Assembly: GCA_031177685.1 (NCBI GenBank)
Contig: JAPSGI010000002.1
Location: 1 to 64,000, forward strand
Direction of reading: 5' to 3'
DNA from: Solirubrobacteraceae bacterium
GTDB lineage: Bacteria > Actinomycetota > Thermoleophilia > Solirubrobacterales > Solirubrobacteraceae
Length of the DNA stretch: 64,000 nt
Part shown: piece by piece, positions 16,407 to 23,506 of the stretch
Position numbering within the stretch: position 1 is the first letter of the stretch
Layout: each line of letters starts with the position of its first letter
Translations under genes and position numbers: made by a program
The notes under the pieces: model-generated
Seen by the model: only the letters and a program-made list of their open reading frames with translations
Database searches by the model: none
What the model was told of the DNA's origin: nothing

Positions 16407-16753
16407 CGGACGCCCGCGGGGATGCGCATCGGGCCGCGGGCGACGGCCACGCGGCCGCCCAGCGCGCCGGTGTAGCCGCCTCCGCGCGTGACGAACTCGT
16501 GGCGGCGCGGCCGGGCCTCGTACGACGTCTGCGCCGGACCGTCCCACACGAGCGCCGGGCCCTGGACCGGCGCCTCCTCCTCGGTCGCGGTGACGTCGAC
16601 GCCGTTGGCCGCGGCGAGATCGCGCTGCACCGCCTCCCAGCAGCGGCGGCGCGCCTCGGGGGAGGCTTCGGGCCAGCGCATCGCGTTCAGGCGCTGGACC
16701 AGCTCGGCGTACCGGCTGTCGTCCACGGGATCGTCGGAGTCGTAGATCGTCAC
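16403..16753 (-). CDS. Small protein with RL..L.WP..P..R motif (sigma-partner family, member 1)
   Basis: The 116-aa protein has an acidic N-terminus and the segment LVQRLNAMRWPEASPEARRRCWEAV (residues 18-42). The same pattern L..RL..L.WP..P...R.R occurs in three other small proteins in this window (21238, 26644, 27155), each next to an N-terminally extended sigma factor. This one is the third gene after sigma 1 (17261) and the lipoprotein (16810), on the same strand, 56 nt downstream. GTG start with AAGG upstream. A role as binding partner or regulator of the sigma factors is inferred from context only; it has no zinc-finger or membrane segment. Confidence 0.6.
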   Translation of the reverse strand: MTIYDSDDPVDDSRYAELVQRLNAMRWPEASPEARRRCWEAVQRDLAAANGVDVTATEEEAPVQGPALVWDGPAQTSYEARPRRHEFVTRGGGYTGALGGRVAVARGPMRIPAGVR

Positions 16754-16809
16754 GGTCCTTGTTCCTCTGACTTAAACACTCCCCAGCCCTCTCCAATGTG
16801 ACGGTGGGT

Positions 16810-17280
16810 TCACTTGAGCGAGCGCTGGAGTTCGGTCTGTGCGTCGTTCGCCGCCGACAGGGCGAGCTGGACTCGCGCGGCGGCCTCCCGCTGGCGGCGC
16901 TGCGGGCGGTTCGCCGCGTAGACGTCCACGAAGCGCCGCAGCCTCCGCACGAACGCCGCGTTGGCCCGCACGTAGCGGCGGAACTTCGACTCGGCCCCGT
17001 CGGGTGGATTCAGCGCCGCGATGCGCCGCGTCACTCCCTCCACCCCCGCCACCTGCTCGCGCAGCGCCCGGATGTCGCTCGCCCGTCCGGGCCGGGCCGC
17101 GCGCAGGACGACCGCCAGCGTCGCGCGCTCCTCGCCGAGGCGCTTGACGAGGGGATTGAGCTTGTCGACGCGAAAGTCACGCTTCTCATTTCCACATCCT
17201 CCGACGAAACCCAGCAGCGCGAGGACGGCGAGGACCGCCGCCGGCGCGCCGGCTGGTCGCTCAAACCGCCAGGAGCGCAC
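16810..17280 (-). CDS. Putative lipoprotein downstream of sigma factor 1
   Basis: The 156-aa product has a hydrophobic N-terminus and the lipobox VGGC (Cys29). The mature part is a long, Arg/Leu/Ala-rich helical region, probably coiled (KRLGEERATLAVVLRAARPG, FVRRLRRFVDVYAAN). The GTG start overlaps the end of sigma 1 by 20 bp, so both are cotranscribed and probably coupled. A surface sensor for the sigma factor would make sense, but this is inference. No known family is recognised. Confidence 0.65.
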   Translation of the reverse strand: MRSWRFERPAGAPAAVLAVLALLGFVGGCGNEKRDFRVDKLNPLVKRLGEERATLAVVLRAARPGRASDIRALREQVAGVEGVTRRIAALNPPDGAESKFRRYVRANAAFVRRLRRFVDVYAANRPQRRQREAAARVQLALSAANDAQTELQRSLK

Positions 17281-18220
17281 GCCGGCGCCGCTGCAGGACC
17301 GGCGTCTGGTGCGTCAGCCGGCCCATCGGGTGGCGATCGTGCATGCGCGGGCTGCGCGTCACGGCCGCCAGCGTCGCGTCCAGGGAGTCGACGGCGGCCC
17401 GATGCAGGCCCGTGGCCTCCGCGGGCGCGATCCGCATGATCTCCGCGATCTCCGCGAAGCTCAGCCCCGCGAAGTAGCGGAGCACCAGCGCGTGGCGTTC
17501 GGGAGTCGGGCGGCGCTCGACCAGCAGGAGCAGATCGTCGTCGCTGAGCCACTGCAGCAGGTCCTCCTCGGGCGGCGTCTCGGACACCGCCTGCGGCCCG
17601 GTGTGCCCGTTCGCATGGACGGCGCGCGCCGCGGACGGCAGGTCCGCGCACGAGGCGTCGTACGCAAGCGCAAACAGCCACGGACGCAGCTCGCTGGGCG
17701 CGGGAGCAACCTCGCGCAGCAATCGCAGCGCTTCGGTGAGCACGGCCGCCACCCGCGACTCCACGTCCGCGCCGCGGTCGGCCGTGACGCGCAGGTACGT
17801 GTAGAGCGGGTCGAACCACCGGCCGTAGAGCTCCTCGAAGCCCCGCTCGCCGGACTGGAAGCGCACGACCGCGCGGACCGCCTCGACGTCGTCGCGGAAA
17901 TGGTCGGGGAGGTCCAGCGCCTCGAAGAACGACAGCTCGGCGACGTGCTGGCGCAGCGACCGCGGGAGGTCGCCGGGGGGCTGGACGGGCACGAGCACCG
18001 CACGGCGCTCGGCGATTCGCCGCCCGGACGCGTAGGCGATCCGTCGGCGATCCGCCGCGGGCGGAACGGACAGGCGGCGCGTCCTGCGGTCGGCGCCGAC
18101 ACGCCGGTCACCGCGGCGGCGCTCCACGACGAGCGCCAATCCCTCCGAGCGCTCCACACCGCGCTCCAGGGCGCGCCGCACTCGACCCGCCACGCTGGGC
18201 GCCATGACGCAGTAGACCAT
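17261..18220 (-). CDS. N-extended ECF-like sigma factor 1 (degenerate region 2)
   Basis: The 319-aa protein has the same three parts as five others nearby: an N-terminal domain beginning VYCV.. with VVERRRGDRR...DRRTRR...GRRIAERRA (1-75), a sigma-70 region 2 (about 115-200) and region 4 (about 230-285, LVERRPTPERHALVLRYFAGLSFAEIAEI), then a PVLQRRRRALL tail. Region 2.2 is eroded: where the others have DDHEAEDV.QQVF, this has GADVESRVAAVLTEAL, so core RNA polymerase binding may be lost or altered. GGAGGT precedes ATG 18220. Heads an operon with the lipoprotein at 16810 and the small WP protein at 16403. Confidence 0.75.
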   Translation of the reverse strand: MVYCVMAPSVAGRVRRALERGVERSEGLALVVERRRGDRRVGADRRTRRLSVPPAADRRRIAYASGRRIAERRAVLVPVQPPGDLPRSLRQHVAELSFFEALDLPDHFRDDVEAVRAVVRFQSGERGFEELYGRWFDPLYTYLRVTADRGADVESRVAAVLTEALRLLREVAPAPSELRPWLFALAYDASCADLPSAARAVHANGHTGPQAVSETPPEEDLLQWLSDDDLLLLVERRPTPERHALVLRYFAGLSFAEIAEIMRIAPAEATGLHRAAVDSLDATLAAVTRSPRMHDRHPMGRLTHQTPVLQRRRRALLAV

Positions 18221-18266
18221 CAGACCTCCCTCATCCCCGCTGGTCCCGATCTCACTTGGTACCGCG

Positions 18267-18280
18267 CGGCAACGCTAACA
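18267..18280 (-). promoter_or_regulatory. Extended -10 promoter element, sigma factor 1
   Basis: The minus strand reads TGTTAGCGTTGCCG, differing at one base from TGGTAGCGTTGCCG before sigma factor 4 and closely resembling TGGTACGGTTGCCG before sigma factor 2. It lies 46 nt upstream of ATG 18220. Confidence 0.45.
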
Positions 18281-18380
18281 GAACGCTTCGAGCGCGTCGA
18301 GCGGCAAGGGCTTCGGAAGGAAAGCGGAACCGGTCGGTTTGGTCTGATCGGTGAACCATCTGCACGCGCTTGACCAGACC

Positions 18381-18394
18381 TGGTACGGTTGCCG
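18381..18394 (+). promoter_or_regulatory. Extended -10 promoter element, sigma factor 2
   Basis: TGGTACGGTTGCCG combines an extended -10 (TG-G-TACGGT) with the TTGCCG that follows it before sigma factors 1 and 4. It is 100 nt upstream of GTG 18495. Confidence 0.45.
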
Positions 18395-18494
18395 CTCCGG
18401 CCGGGGTGGACGGGACTGCCGGCGGAGGAACAGGGTGGGAGCGGTTGACGAGCTACGTCCGCGCAGCGGGGCGCAACGGGGGAACTAGCCCATA

Positions 18495-19430
18495 GTGGGA
18501 AGGGGCACCTTCTACTGCGTCGTTCCCCGTGACCTGGGTGCCGAGGCTTACGAGCTGCTCAGCGCCCACTGGCAGGACGATCCGGGGATCACGGTCGTGC
18601 AAGATCGCCGCCAAGGCGAGCGGCGGCGCACGAACGAGACCGGCGGGCGCCGCGTGACCGAGCGGCGTGGCAGCCAGGTCGTCGAGCCGCCGGTCAAGGT
18701 GCCCCGCAAGCTGTGCGCGTACGTCCAGCGCGTGCGCTTCGGCGTCCGGCGCGACGGCGAGCCCCGCGCGCCCGAGGACGTCGACTCCGACCAGTTGATC
18801 CTGCGCATCCAGCGCGGCGACAAGTCCGCCTTCGACACGCTCTACGTGCGTTACTTCGACCGCGTGTACGCGTACGCGCGCGTCGCGCTGCGCGACGACC
18901 ACGAGGCCGAGGACGTCGCCCAGCAGGTCTTCGGCAACGTGATCCAGGCGCTACCGCGCTACCAGGTGCGCGAGGACTCCTCCTTCCGCGCATGGCTGTT
19001 CCGGATCACGCGCAACGTGGTGCTGCGCACCCTGGCCCGCAACGGGCGGATGCAGCCGCAGGAGCCCGCGGAGCTGGACCGGCGCCTGGAGAGCCCGGTG
19101 CCGCAGGCGCCGTTCGAGCTCGAATGGCTGTCGGACAAAGACCTCGCGATGCTGGTCGAGCGCCTGCCCGTGACCCAGCAGCAGGTGATCCTGCTGCGCT
19201 ACGTCTTCGAGTTCAAGACGAACGAGATCGGCGAGGTGCTCGAGCGCACGCCCGTGGCCATCCGCATGCTCGAGCACCGCGCGATGCGCGCGCTGGAGGC
19301 CCGGCTGCACTCGATGCGCGGGATCACCCGTCGCTGCGACCGCACCCCGATGGTCGCGCTCGCCCGTCCGGCGCCGGTCCTCTTCCGCCGAAGCCTGGCG
19401 CTGCAGGCATACGGCGGCGCGCCGCTGTAG
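18495..19430 (+). CDS. N-extended ECF-like sigma factor 2
   Basis: The 311-aa protein has the N-terminal domain (FYCVVPRDL...HWQDDP...VVQDRRQGERRR...GRRVTERRG, 1-58), sigma region 2 (DTLYVRYFDRVYAYARVALRDDHEAEDVAQQVF, then FRAWLFRITRNVVLR) and region 4 (VERLPVTQQQVILLRYVFEFKTNEIGEVLERTPVAIRMLEHRAMRALEARL), ending with the PAPVLFRRSLAL tail. It is most similar to sigma 4 (24602). Unlike sigma 1, 3, 5 and 6 it has no small WP protein next to it. GTG 18495 starts the coding region; a TrmH-like gene follows 10 nt after the stop. Confidence 0.8.
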   Translation: MGRGTFYCVVPRDLGAEAYELLSAHWQDDPGITVVQDRRQGERRRTNETGGRRVTERRGSQVVEPPVKVPRKLCAYVQRVRFGVRRDGEPRAPEDVDSDQLILRIQRGDKSAFDTLYVRYFDRVYAYARVALRDDHEAEDVAQQVFGNVIQALPRYQVREDSSFRAWLFRITRNVVLRTLARNGRMQPQEPAELDRRLESPVPQAPFELEWLSDKDLAMLVERLPVTQQQVILLRYVFEFKTNEIGEVLERTPVAIRMLEHRAMRALEARLHSMRGITRRCDRTPMVALARPAPVLFRRSLALQAYGGAPL

Positions 19431-19440
19431 AAAGCCGCCC

Positions 19441-20193
19441 ATGACGCAGACGCGCGGCAGCGCGATCGAGCGCATCGGCGCCGCGCGCGGCGACCCGTCG
19501 CTGGCGATCCTCACGGGCTTCCACGCGATCAAGCACGCCGTGCGCTTCGGCGCCGAGCTGCGCGACGTCGTGGCGGTCGACCCCGGGGAGGTCGACGCGC
19601 TCGCCGCGCAGCTGGCACCCGACGTGGCGGACGCCCTGCGCTCCCGCCTGCAGCGCGTGGACGACGCGGCGCTGCGCGAGCTGACCCGCCTGCCGGTGAC
19701 CGGACGCGTCGTCGCGCTCGCGCGGCGGCCGCCGGACCGGGTCGGCGAGCTGGCCGCCGGACCCGGCGGCCCCGATCCCGTGGTGCTCCTGGAGGAGCCG
19801 CGCCACCTGGGCAACGTGGGCGCTTGCGTGCGCGTCGCGGCGGCCGCCGGCGCCGCGGCGCTCGCGACGACCGGCATCGCCGATCCCTGGCACCCGGATG
19901 CGATCCGCGGCGCGGCGGGCCTGCAGTTCGCGCTGCCCGTCGGACGCCTGGAGTCCGCGCGCCAGGTGCGTCGCCCGCTCGTCGCGGTGGACCCCGGCGG
20001 CGAGCCGCTGCGCGCCGGCCTCGTCCCGGCAGGCGCGGTTCTGGCCTTCGGATCCGAGCGGCGCGGCCTGAGCGACGAGCTGCGGGCCCGCGCGGCCGTG
20101 ACCGTCGCGCTGCCGATGCGGCCGGGAGTGTCGAGCCTCAACCTGGCGGCCGCGGTCGCGGCCGTCCTCTACGGGCTGCGGCTCAGTAGGTGA
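19441..20193 (+). CDS. SpoU/TrmH-family RNA 2'-O-methyltransferase
   Basis: The 250-aa product has the SPOUT C-terminal motifs: NVGACVRVAAAAGA (motif 1, about 122-135), AFGSERRGLS (motif 2, about 202) and SSLNLAAAVAAVLYGL (motif 3, about 227), which form the knotted SAM site. The N-terminal part fits the RNA-binding region of rRNA/tRNA ribose methyltransferases. It would methylate a ribose of rRNA or tRNA in the cytoplasm; the exact position is not predictable here. It follows sigma 2 by 10 nt and overlaps the convergent sigma 3 gene by 11 bp. Confidence 0.85.
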   Translation: MTQTRGSAIERIGAARGDPSLAILTGFHAIKHAVRFGAELRDVVAVDPGEVDALAAQLAPDVADALRSRLQRVDDAALRELTRLPVTGRVVALARRPPDRVGELAAGPGGPDPVVLLEEPRHLGNVGACVRVAAAAGAAALATTGIADPWHPDAIRGAAGLQFALPVGRLESARQVRRPLVAVDPGGEPLRAGLVPAGAVLAFGSERRGLSDELRARAAVTVALPMRPGVSSLNLAAAVAAVLYGLRLSR

Positions 20194-21193
20194 GCGCCAG
20201 GCGGCGCGCGAGCGCGACGCGCGACGGGCGCGACCGGCGCCCCATGGACAGGCGGGTGACCGCCGCATCGGGATGGCGTCCCGTGGCGACCACGCGGTCG
20301 CGCAGGTTGGCGAACGCCCGCTGGAGGATCTGGCTGACCGCGTTGGGGCTGCGACCGAGGATCTCCGCGATCTCGTGGACGTCGAAGTCCATCGCGTAGC
20401 GCAGCACGATCACCTGGCGCTGGCCGAGCGGCAGGCCCTGGATCAGCCGCAGCAGCTCCTCGTCGCCGGTCATCTCCAGGCCCGCGAACTCCATCGGAGA
20501 GTGCTCCACGTCCAGCCGGCGCGCGATCTTCTCGGCGTCCATGACCTCGATGCGCCCGTGCTTGCGCGCGTGGTTGATGACCTGGTTGCGCGCGATGCGA
20601 AACAGCCAGGTGCGAAACGGCGCGCCGCAGATCCGGTAGCGCGGAAGGGCCTCCAGCACCCCGACGAAGACCTCGTGAGTGACGTCCTCGGCCTCGTGGT
20701 CGTCGCGCAGCGCGACGCGGACGTACCCGTACACGCGCGTCACGTAGCGCTCGTAGATCTCGTCGAACGCGTCGGGGTCGCCGGCCTGCAGCCGGACCAC
20801 CAGGCGCGCCGTGTCCAGGTCCTCGACGGTCTGAAAGGAAGCCGGCTGGCGCTCCACGAAGCGGATGCGGCGCGCCCACATGCCGGGGGCGTCGAGCGCC
20901 ACCGGAGCCGGGACGGGCACCACGGCCGCGCGGTGCTCGGCCACGCGGCGGCCGGTCGAGTTGCGGATCTGGCGGCGGTCGGGCCGACCGTCGGCGAGCA
21001 CACCGCCCAGCCGCCGGTCCGACACCGTGCGGCGGTCGCGGACCCGGCGCTCGACTATCACGCGCACGTCGCCGCGCTCCGCGAGACGGCGGCGCACCAG
21101 CGACAGCACCGAGGGAGGAGCGGTGCGGGGAACCAGGGAGTAGACGATCGAGTGCCCGCCTGTCCGTGGTGCTTCGCGTCCCGCCTCGGGCAC
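20183..21193 (-). CDS. N-extended ECF-like sigma factor 3
   Basis: The 336-aa protein starts at GTG 21193 (GAGGAGG upstream); the frame stays open into lysS but that part is antisense to it. Parts: N-terminal domain with IVYSLVPR...VRVIVERRVRDRR...DRR...PDRRQ...GRRVAEHRA, sigma region 2 (DEIYERYVTRVYGYVRVALRDDHEAEDVTHEVF; FRTWLFRIARNQVINHAR), region 4 (IQGLPLGQRQVIVLRYAMDFDVHEIAEILGRSPNAVSQILQRA) and a PSRVALARRLAL tail. Diverges from the small WP protein at 21238; their -10 boxes overlap. Confidence 0.8.
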   Translation of the reverse strand: MPEAGREAPRTGGHSIVYSLVPRTAPPSVLSLVRRRLAERGDVRVIVERRVRDRRTVSDRRLGGVLADGRPDRRQIRNSTGRRVAEHRAAVVPVPAPVALDAPGMWARRIRFVERQPASFQTVEDLDTARLVVRLQAGDPDAFDEIYERYVTRVYGYVRVALRDDHEAEDVTHEVFVGVLEALPRYRICGAPFRTWLFRIARNQVINHARKHGRIEVMDAEKIARRLDVEHSPMEFAGLEMTGDEELLRLIQGLPLGQRQVIVLRYAMDFDVHEIAEILGRSPNAVSQILQRAFANLRDRVVATGRHPDAAVTRLSMGRRSRPSRVALARRLALTY

Positions 21194-21225
21194 CGTCCCC
21201 GCCTCCTCCTCGTTGCTCGCCGTAG

Positions 21226-21232
21226 TAGTGTA
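21226..21232. promoter_or_regulatory. Overlapping divergent -10 boxes (sigma 3 and small WP protein)
   Basis: TAGTGTA reads as TAGTGT on the plus strand (21226-21231, 6 nt before GTG 21238) and as TACACT on the minus strand (21232-21227, 33 nt before GTG 21193). Both fit TAnnnT. Polymerase could occupy only one direction at a time. Confidence 0.45.
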
Positions 21233-21237
21233 ACGGG

Positions 21238-21456
21238 GTGACCCGAAGTCGAGACAACGGGTGGCGCCGGCGCCGGACGCGCCGCCTGGACGCTCCGCCG
21301 AAGGACCACGTCTTCGCTGCGGTGGACGAGCAGCTCGCACAGCGACTGCGCCAGCTGCGCTTACCGGAGCCGCCGCCCACGCTGCGCGAGCGCGATCGTC
21401 GCACCTACGACGCCTGGCTGAGCTCCGACGCGGTCCGCAACCGCTGGCGCGACTAG
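21238..21456 (+). CDS. Small protein with RL..L.LP..P..R motif (sigma-partner family, member 2)
   Basis: The 72-aa basic protein carries LAQRLRQLRLPEPPPTLRERDRRTY (about 33-57), matching the L..RLR.L.WP..PP..R.R motif of the proteins at 16403, 26644 and 27155, with Leu in place of Trp. It is divergent from sigma 3 with 44 bp between starts. A -10 box ends 6 nt before the GTG, so the message is probably leaderless. Its stop TAG directly abuts the lysS stop on the other strand. The N-terminus is Arg-rich (WRRRRTRRL). Function unknown. Confidence 0.6.
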   Translation: MTRSRDNGWRRRRTRRLDAPPKDHVFAAVDEQLAQRLRQLRLPEPPPTLRERDRRTYDAWLSSDAVRNRWRD

Positions 21457-22995
21457 CTAGCGGCCGCTCACGCCGAGCGAGCGCATCGCCGGGAACAGCA
21501 CGACGTCGCGCAGCGACTCGCGCCCGGTGAGCAGCATGACCAGCCGGTCGATGCCCAAACCGGCCCCGGCCGCCGGGAGCATCCCGTACTCCAGGGCGCG
21601 CACGAAGTCCTCGTCGTAGGGGTGGCCGTCGTCGCGATCGCCCGCGCGGTCGTGGCGCTGCTCGAGGAAGCGGGCGCGCTGCTCGTCGGGGTCGTTGAGA
21701 TCCGACGAGCCGCTGGCCAGCTCCAGGCCGCCGACGAGCGCGTCGAACCCCTCCACCAGGCGGGGATCGCCGTCCACCGGGCGCCCGACCGCCCACAGCT
21801 CCGCCGGGTAGTCCAGGACGAAGGTGGGCTCGATCATCTGCGGCTCCACGTGCTTGGAGAACAGCTTGGCCACCAAGCGGTCCCACGTCGCGCCGGGCTG
21901 GGCCTCCTCGCCGATGGCCTGGGCGATCTCCGCGGTGTTCGCGCTCAGCACGTCGACGCCGGTTGCGTCGCGGATCGAGTCGCACAGCGTGACCCGCCGC
22001 CACGGCGGGGCGAGGTCGATCCGGTGGCCGCCGCGCTCGATCACGGTCGTGCCCAGGACCTCGGAAGCCACGCCGGCCACCATGCGCTCGATGAACGCGA
22101 TCACGTCCAGGTAGTCCGCGTAGGCCTGAAACCACTCGACGATCGTGAACTCGGGGTTGTGGCGGTGCGAGAGTCCCTCGTTGCGGAAGCACTTGGAGAG
22201 GTCGTAGACGTTCTCCAGGCCGCCGACCAGGCAGCGCTTGAGGTAGAGCTCCATGGCGATCCGCAGGTAGAGCGGCCGGTCGAGCGCGTTGTGGTGGGTG
22301 ACGAAGGGGCGGGCCAGGGCCCCGCCGTAGAGCGGCTGCAGGACCGGCGTCTCGACCTCGACGAAACCCTCGCCGTCGAAGAAGCGCCGGACGGCCGAGA
22401 TGATCTTGGCCCGCGTCACGAACACGTCGCGCGACTCCCGGTTGGCCATCAGGTCCAGCTCGCGGCGGCGCGAGCGGGTCTCGACGTCCGAGAGTCCGTG
22501 GTACTTCTCCGGCGGCGGCCGCAGCGCCTTGCACAGCAGGGTCGTCTCGTCGACCTTGATCGCCAGCTCCCCGCGCTTGGTCACGTACACGCAGCCGTCC
22601 GCGCCCACGATGTCGCCGACGTCCAGCGCGACGATGCGCCCGTAGGCCTCCTCGCCGACGTCGTCCTCGCGGGCGTAGAGCTGGATCGTCCCCGACCCGT
22701 CGACCAGGTCCAGGAAGGTCGTCTTGCCGTGCTCGCGCCGGGCGGTCATGCGCCCGGCCACGCGGTAGCGGAAGTCCGGGTACTCGCCGGCGTCGCTGCG
22801 CTCGCCGTGCGCGTCGTGCACCGCCGCGATCGCCGTGCGGCCGGGAAACTTGCCCTGGAACGGCTCGATCCCGGCGCGGCGTAGTCGCTCGACCTTCTCG
22901 CGGCGCTCGCCCAGCAGCTGTGCCTCGTGCTGGCCGGAGTCCGCGAGCTGCGCGGCCGCGACCTGCTCCTTGACCCGTGCTTCCGTGCTGCTCAT
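21457..22995 (-). CDS. lysS: Lysyl-tRNA synthetase (class II)
   Basis: The 512-aa enzyme joins lysine to tRNA-Lys. It has an N-terminal OB fold (RYRVAGRMTARREHGKTTFLDL, about 76-100), class II motif 2 (FRNEGLSHRHNPEFTIVEW) and motif 3 (GAGLGIDRLVMLLTGRESLRDVVLFP) at the C-terminus, all intact. AGGAG 5 nt upstream supports ATG 22995 over the longer frame to 23109. The length is usual for bacterial LysS. It lies 114 bp from, and divergent to, the tRNA-Lys gene at 23110, so enzyme and substrate genes are neighbours. Confidence 0.95.
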   Translation of the reverse strand: MSSTEARVKEQVAAAQLADSGQHEAQLLGERREKVERLRRAGIEPFQGKFPGRTAIAAVHDAHGERSDAGEYPDFRYRVAGRMTARREHGKTTFLDLVDGSGTIQLYAREDDVGEEAYGRIVALDVGDIVGADGCVYVTKRGELAIKVDETTLLCKALRPPPEKYHGLSDVETRSRRRELDLMANRESRDVFVTRAKIISAVRRFFDGEGFVEVETPVLQPLYGGALARPFVTHHNALDRPLYLRIAMELYLKRCLVGGLENVYDLSKCFRNEGLSHRHNPEFTIVEWFQAYADYLDVIAFIERMVAGVASEVLGTTVIERGGHRIDLAPPWRRVTLCDSIRDATGVDVLSANTAEIAQAIGEEAQPGATWDRLVAKLFSKHVEPQMIEPTFVLDYPAELWAVGRPVDGDPRLVEGFDALVGGLELASGSSDLNDPDEQRARFLEQRHDRAGDRDDGHPYDEDFVRALEYGMLPAAGAGLGIDRLVMLLTGRESLRDVVLFPAMRSLGVSGR

Positions 22996-23109
22996 GGCGC
23001 TCCTGCGGCTTCCACTGGAACAAAGAACCCGCGAGGCCCCCGATTCGTAACGCCCCCCCGCATCGAACTCGCGGTCCGGCCTCGCATTTGCGAGCATGCG
23101 CCGTTCCAT

Positions 23110-23181
23110 GCGCGTCTAGCTCAACTGGTAGAGCTCCGGACTTTTAATCCGGCGGACGGGGTTCGAGTCCCCGGACGCGCA
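23110..23181 (+). tRNA. tRNA-Lys (anticodon TTT)
   Basis: The acceptor arms GCGCGTC (23110-23116) and GACGCGC (23174-23180) pair perfectly, with discriminator A. The D-arm is GCTC...GAGC, the anticodon stem CCGGA/TCCGG encloses loop CTTTTAA with anticodon TTT, and the T-arm CGGGG-TTCGAGT-CCCCG is intact. CCA is not encoded. Confidence 0.95.
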
Positions 23182-23506
23182 CTTCTTCTTCGCTCAAGGG
23201 CAATCCACCGTTACGCATCGGTGGTCTACCGGATTCTTAGGGGTGTGGACGGCCGTACGGGCCGCCGCAGAGGGACGGAGAGAAGTGGCCCCTAGCGTCT
23301 GGAACGCGAAGCAGCATCCGAAGGACCGGCTCGACCTCGGTGTCGAGCCGCCGGCTTCGCGCGGGATCAAACGCTAGCGGCGCCCGCCCTCGGGGCGGCG
23401 CCGCACCCGGTTGCACGGCGACCGCGGCCAGGGTCGTCGCGCCAGGGGACTGGCCTGGGGATGCGTCCCCATGTCCGAGTCGATTCTGCGAGGAGGAGTC
23501 ATTTCC
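23182..23506. other. 325-bp gene-free region, highly structured
   Basis: Between tRNA-Lys and the desaturase start there is no convincing coding frame. The stretch holds a nested set of inverted repeats at 23292-23404 and a short hairpin GGGGA-TGCG-TCCCC at 23457-23470 just before the desaturase ribosome site. The first 100 bp show nothing recognisable. Confidence 0.6.
23292..23404 (+). ncRNA. Candidate structured RNA / 5' leader of the desaturase gene
   Basis: Three nested perfect stems are visible: CTAGCGT 23292-23298 with ACGCTAG 23371-23377; CGCGAAGC 23305-23312 with GCTTCGCG 23354-23361; CGGCTCGAC 23327-23335 with GTCGAGCCG 23342-23350 around a 6-nt loop. They are followed directly by a GC-rich hairpin (GCGGCGCC...GGCGCCGC, about 23377-23404). 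This may be a cis-regulatory leader for the desaturase, a processed small RNA, or an elaborate terminator behind tRNA-Lys. It matches no riboswitch class that I recognise, and strand is assumed from the downstream gene. Confidence 0.4.

Noticed and set aside
20183-23023. A single 946-codon open frame on the minus strand
   Set aside because: Only the last 336 codons (sigma factor 3) have family motifs; the rest is out of frame with lysS on the same strand, and lysS is clearly the real gene there.
23292-23404. Known riboswitch or T-box upstream of the desaturase
   Set aside because: No recognisable T-box, SAM, cobalamin, ydaO or similar core could be matched by eye.
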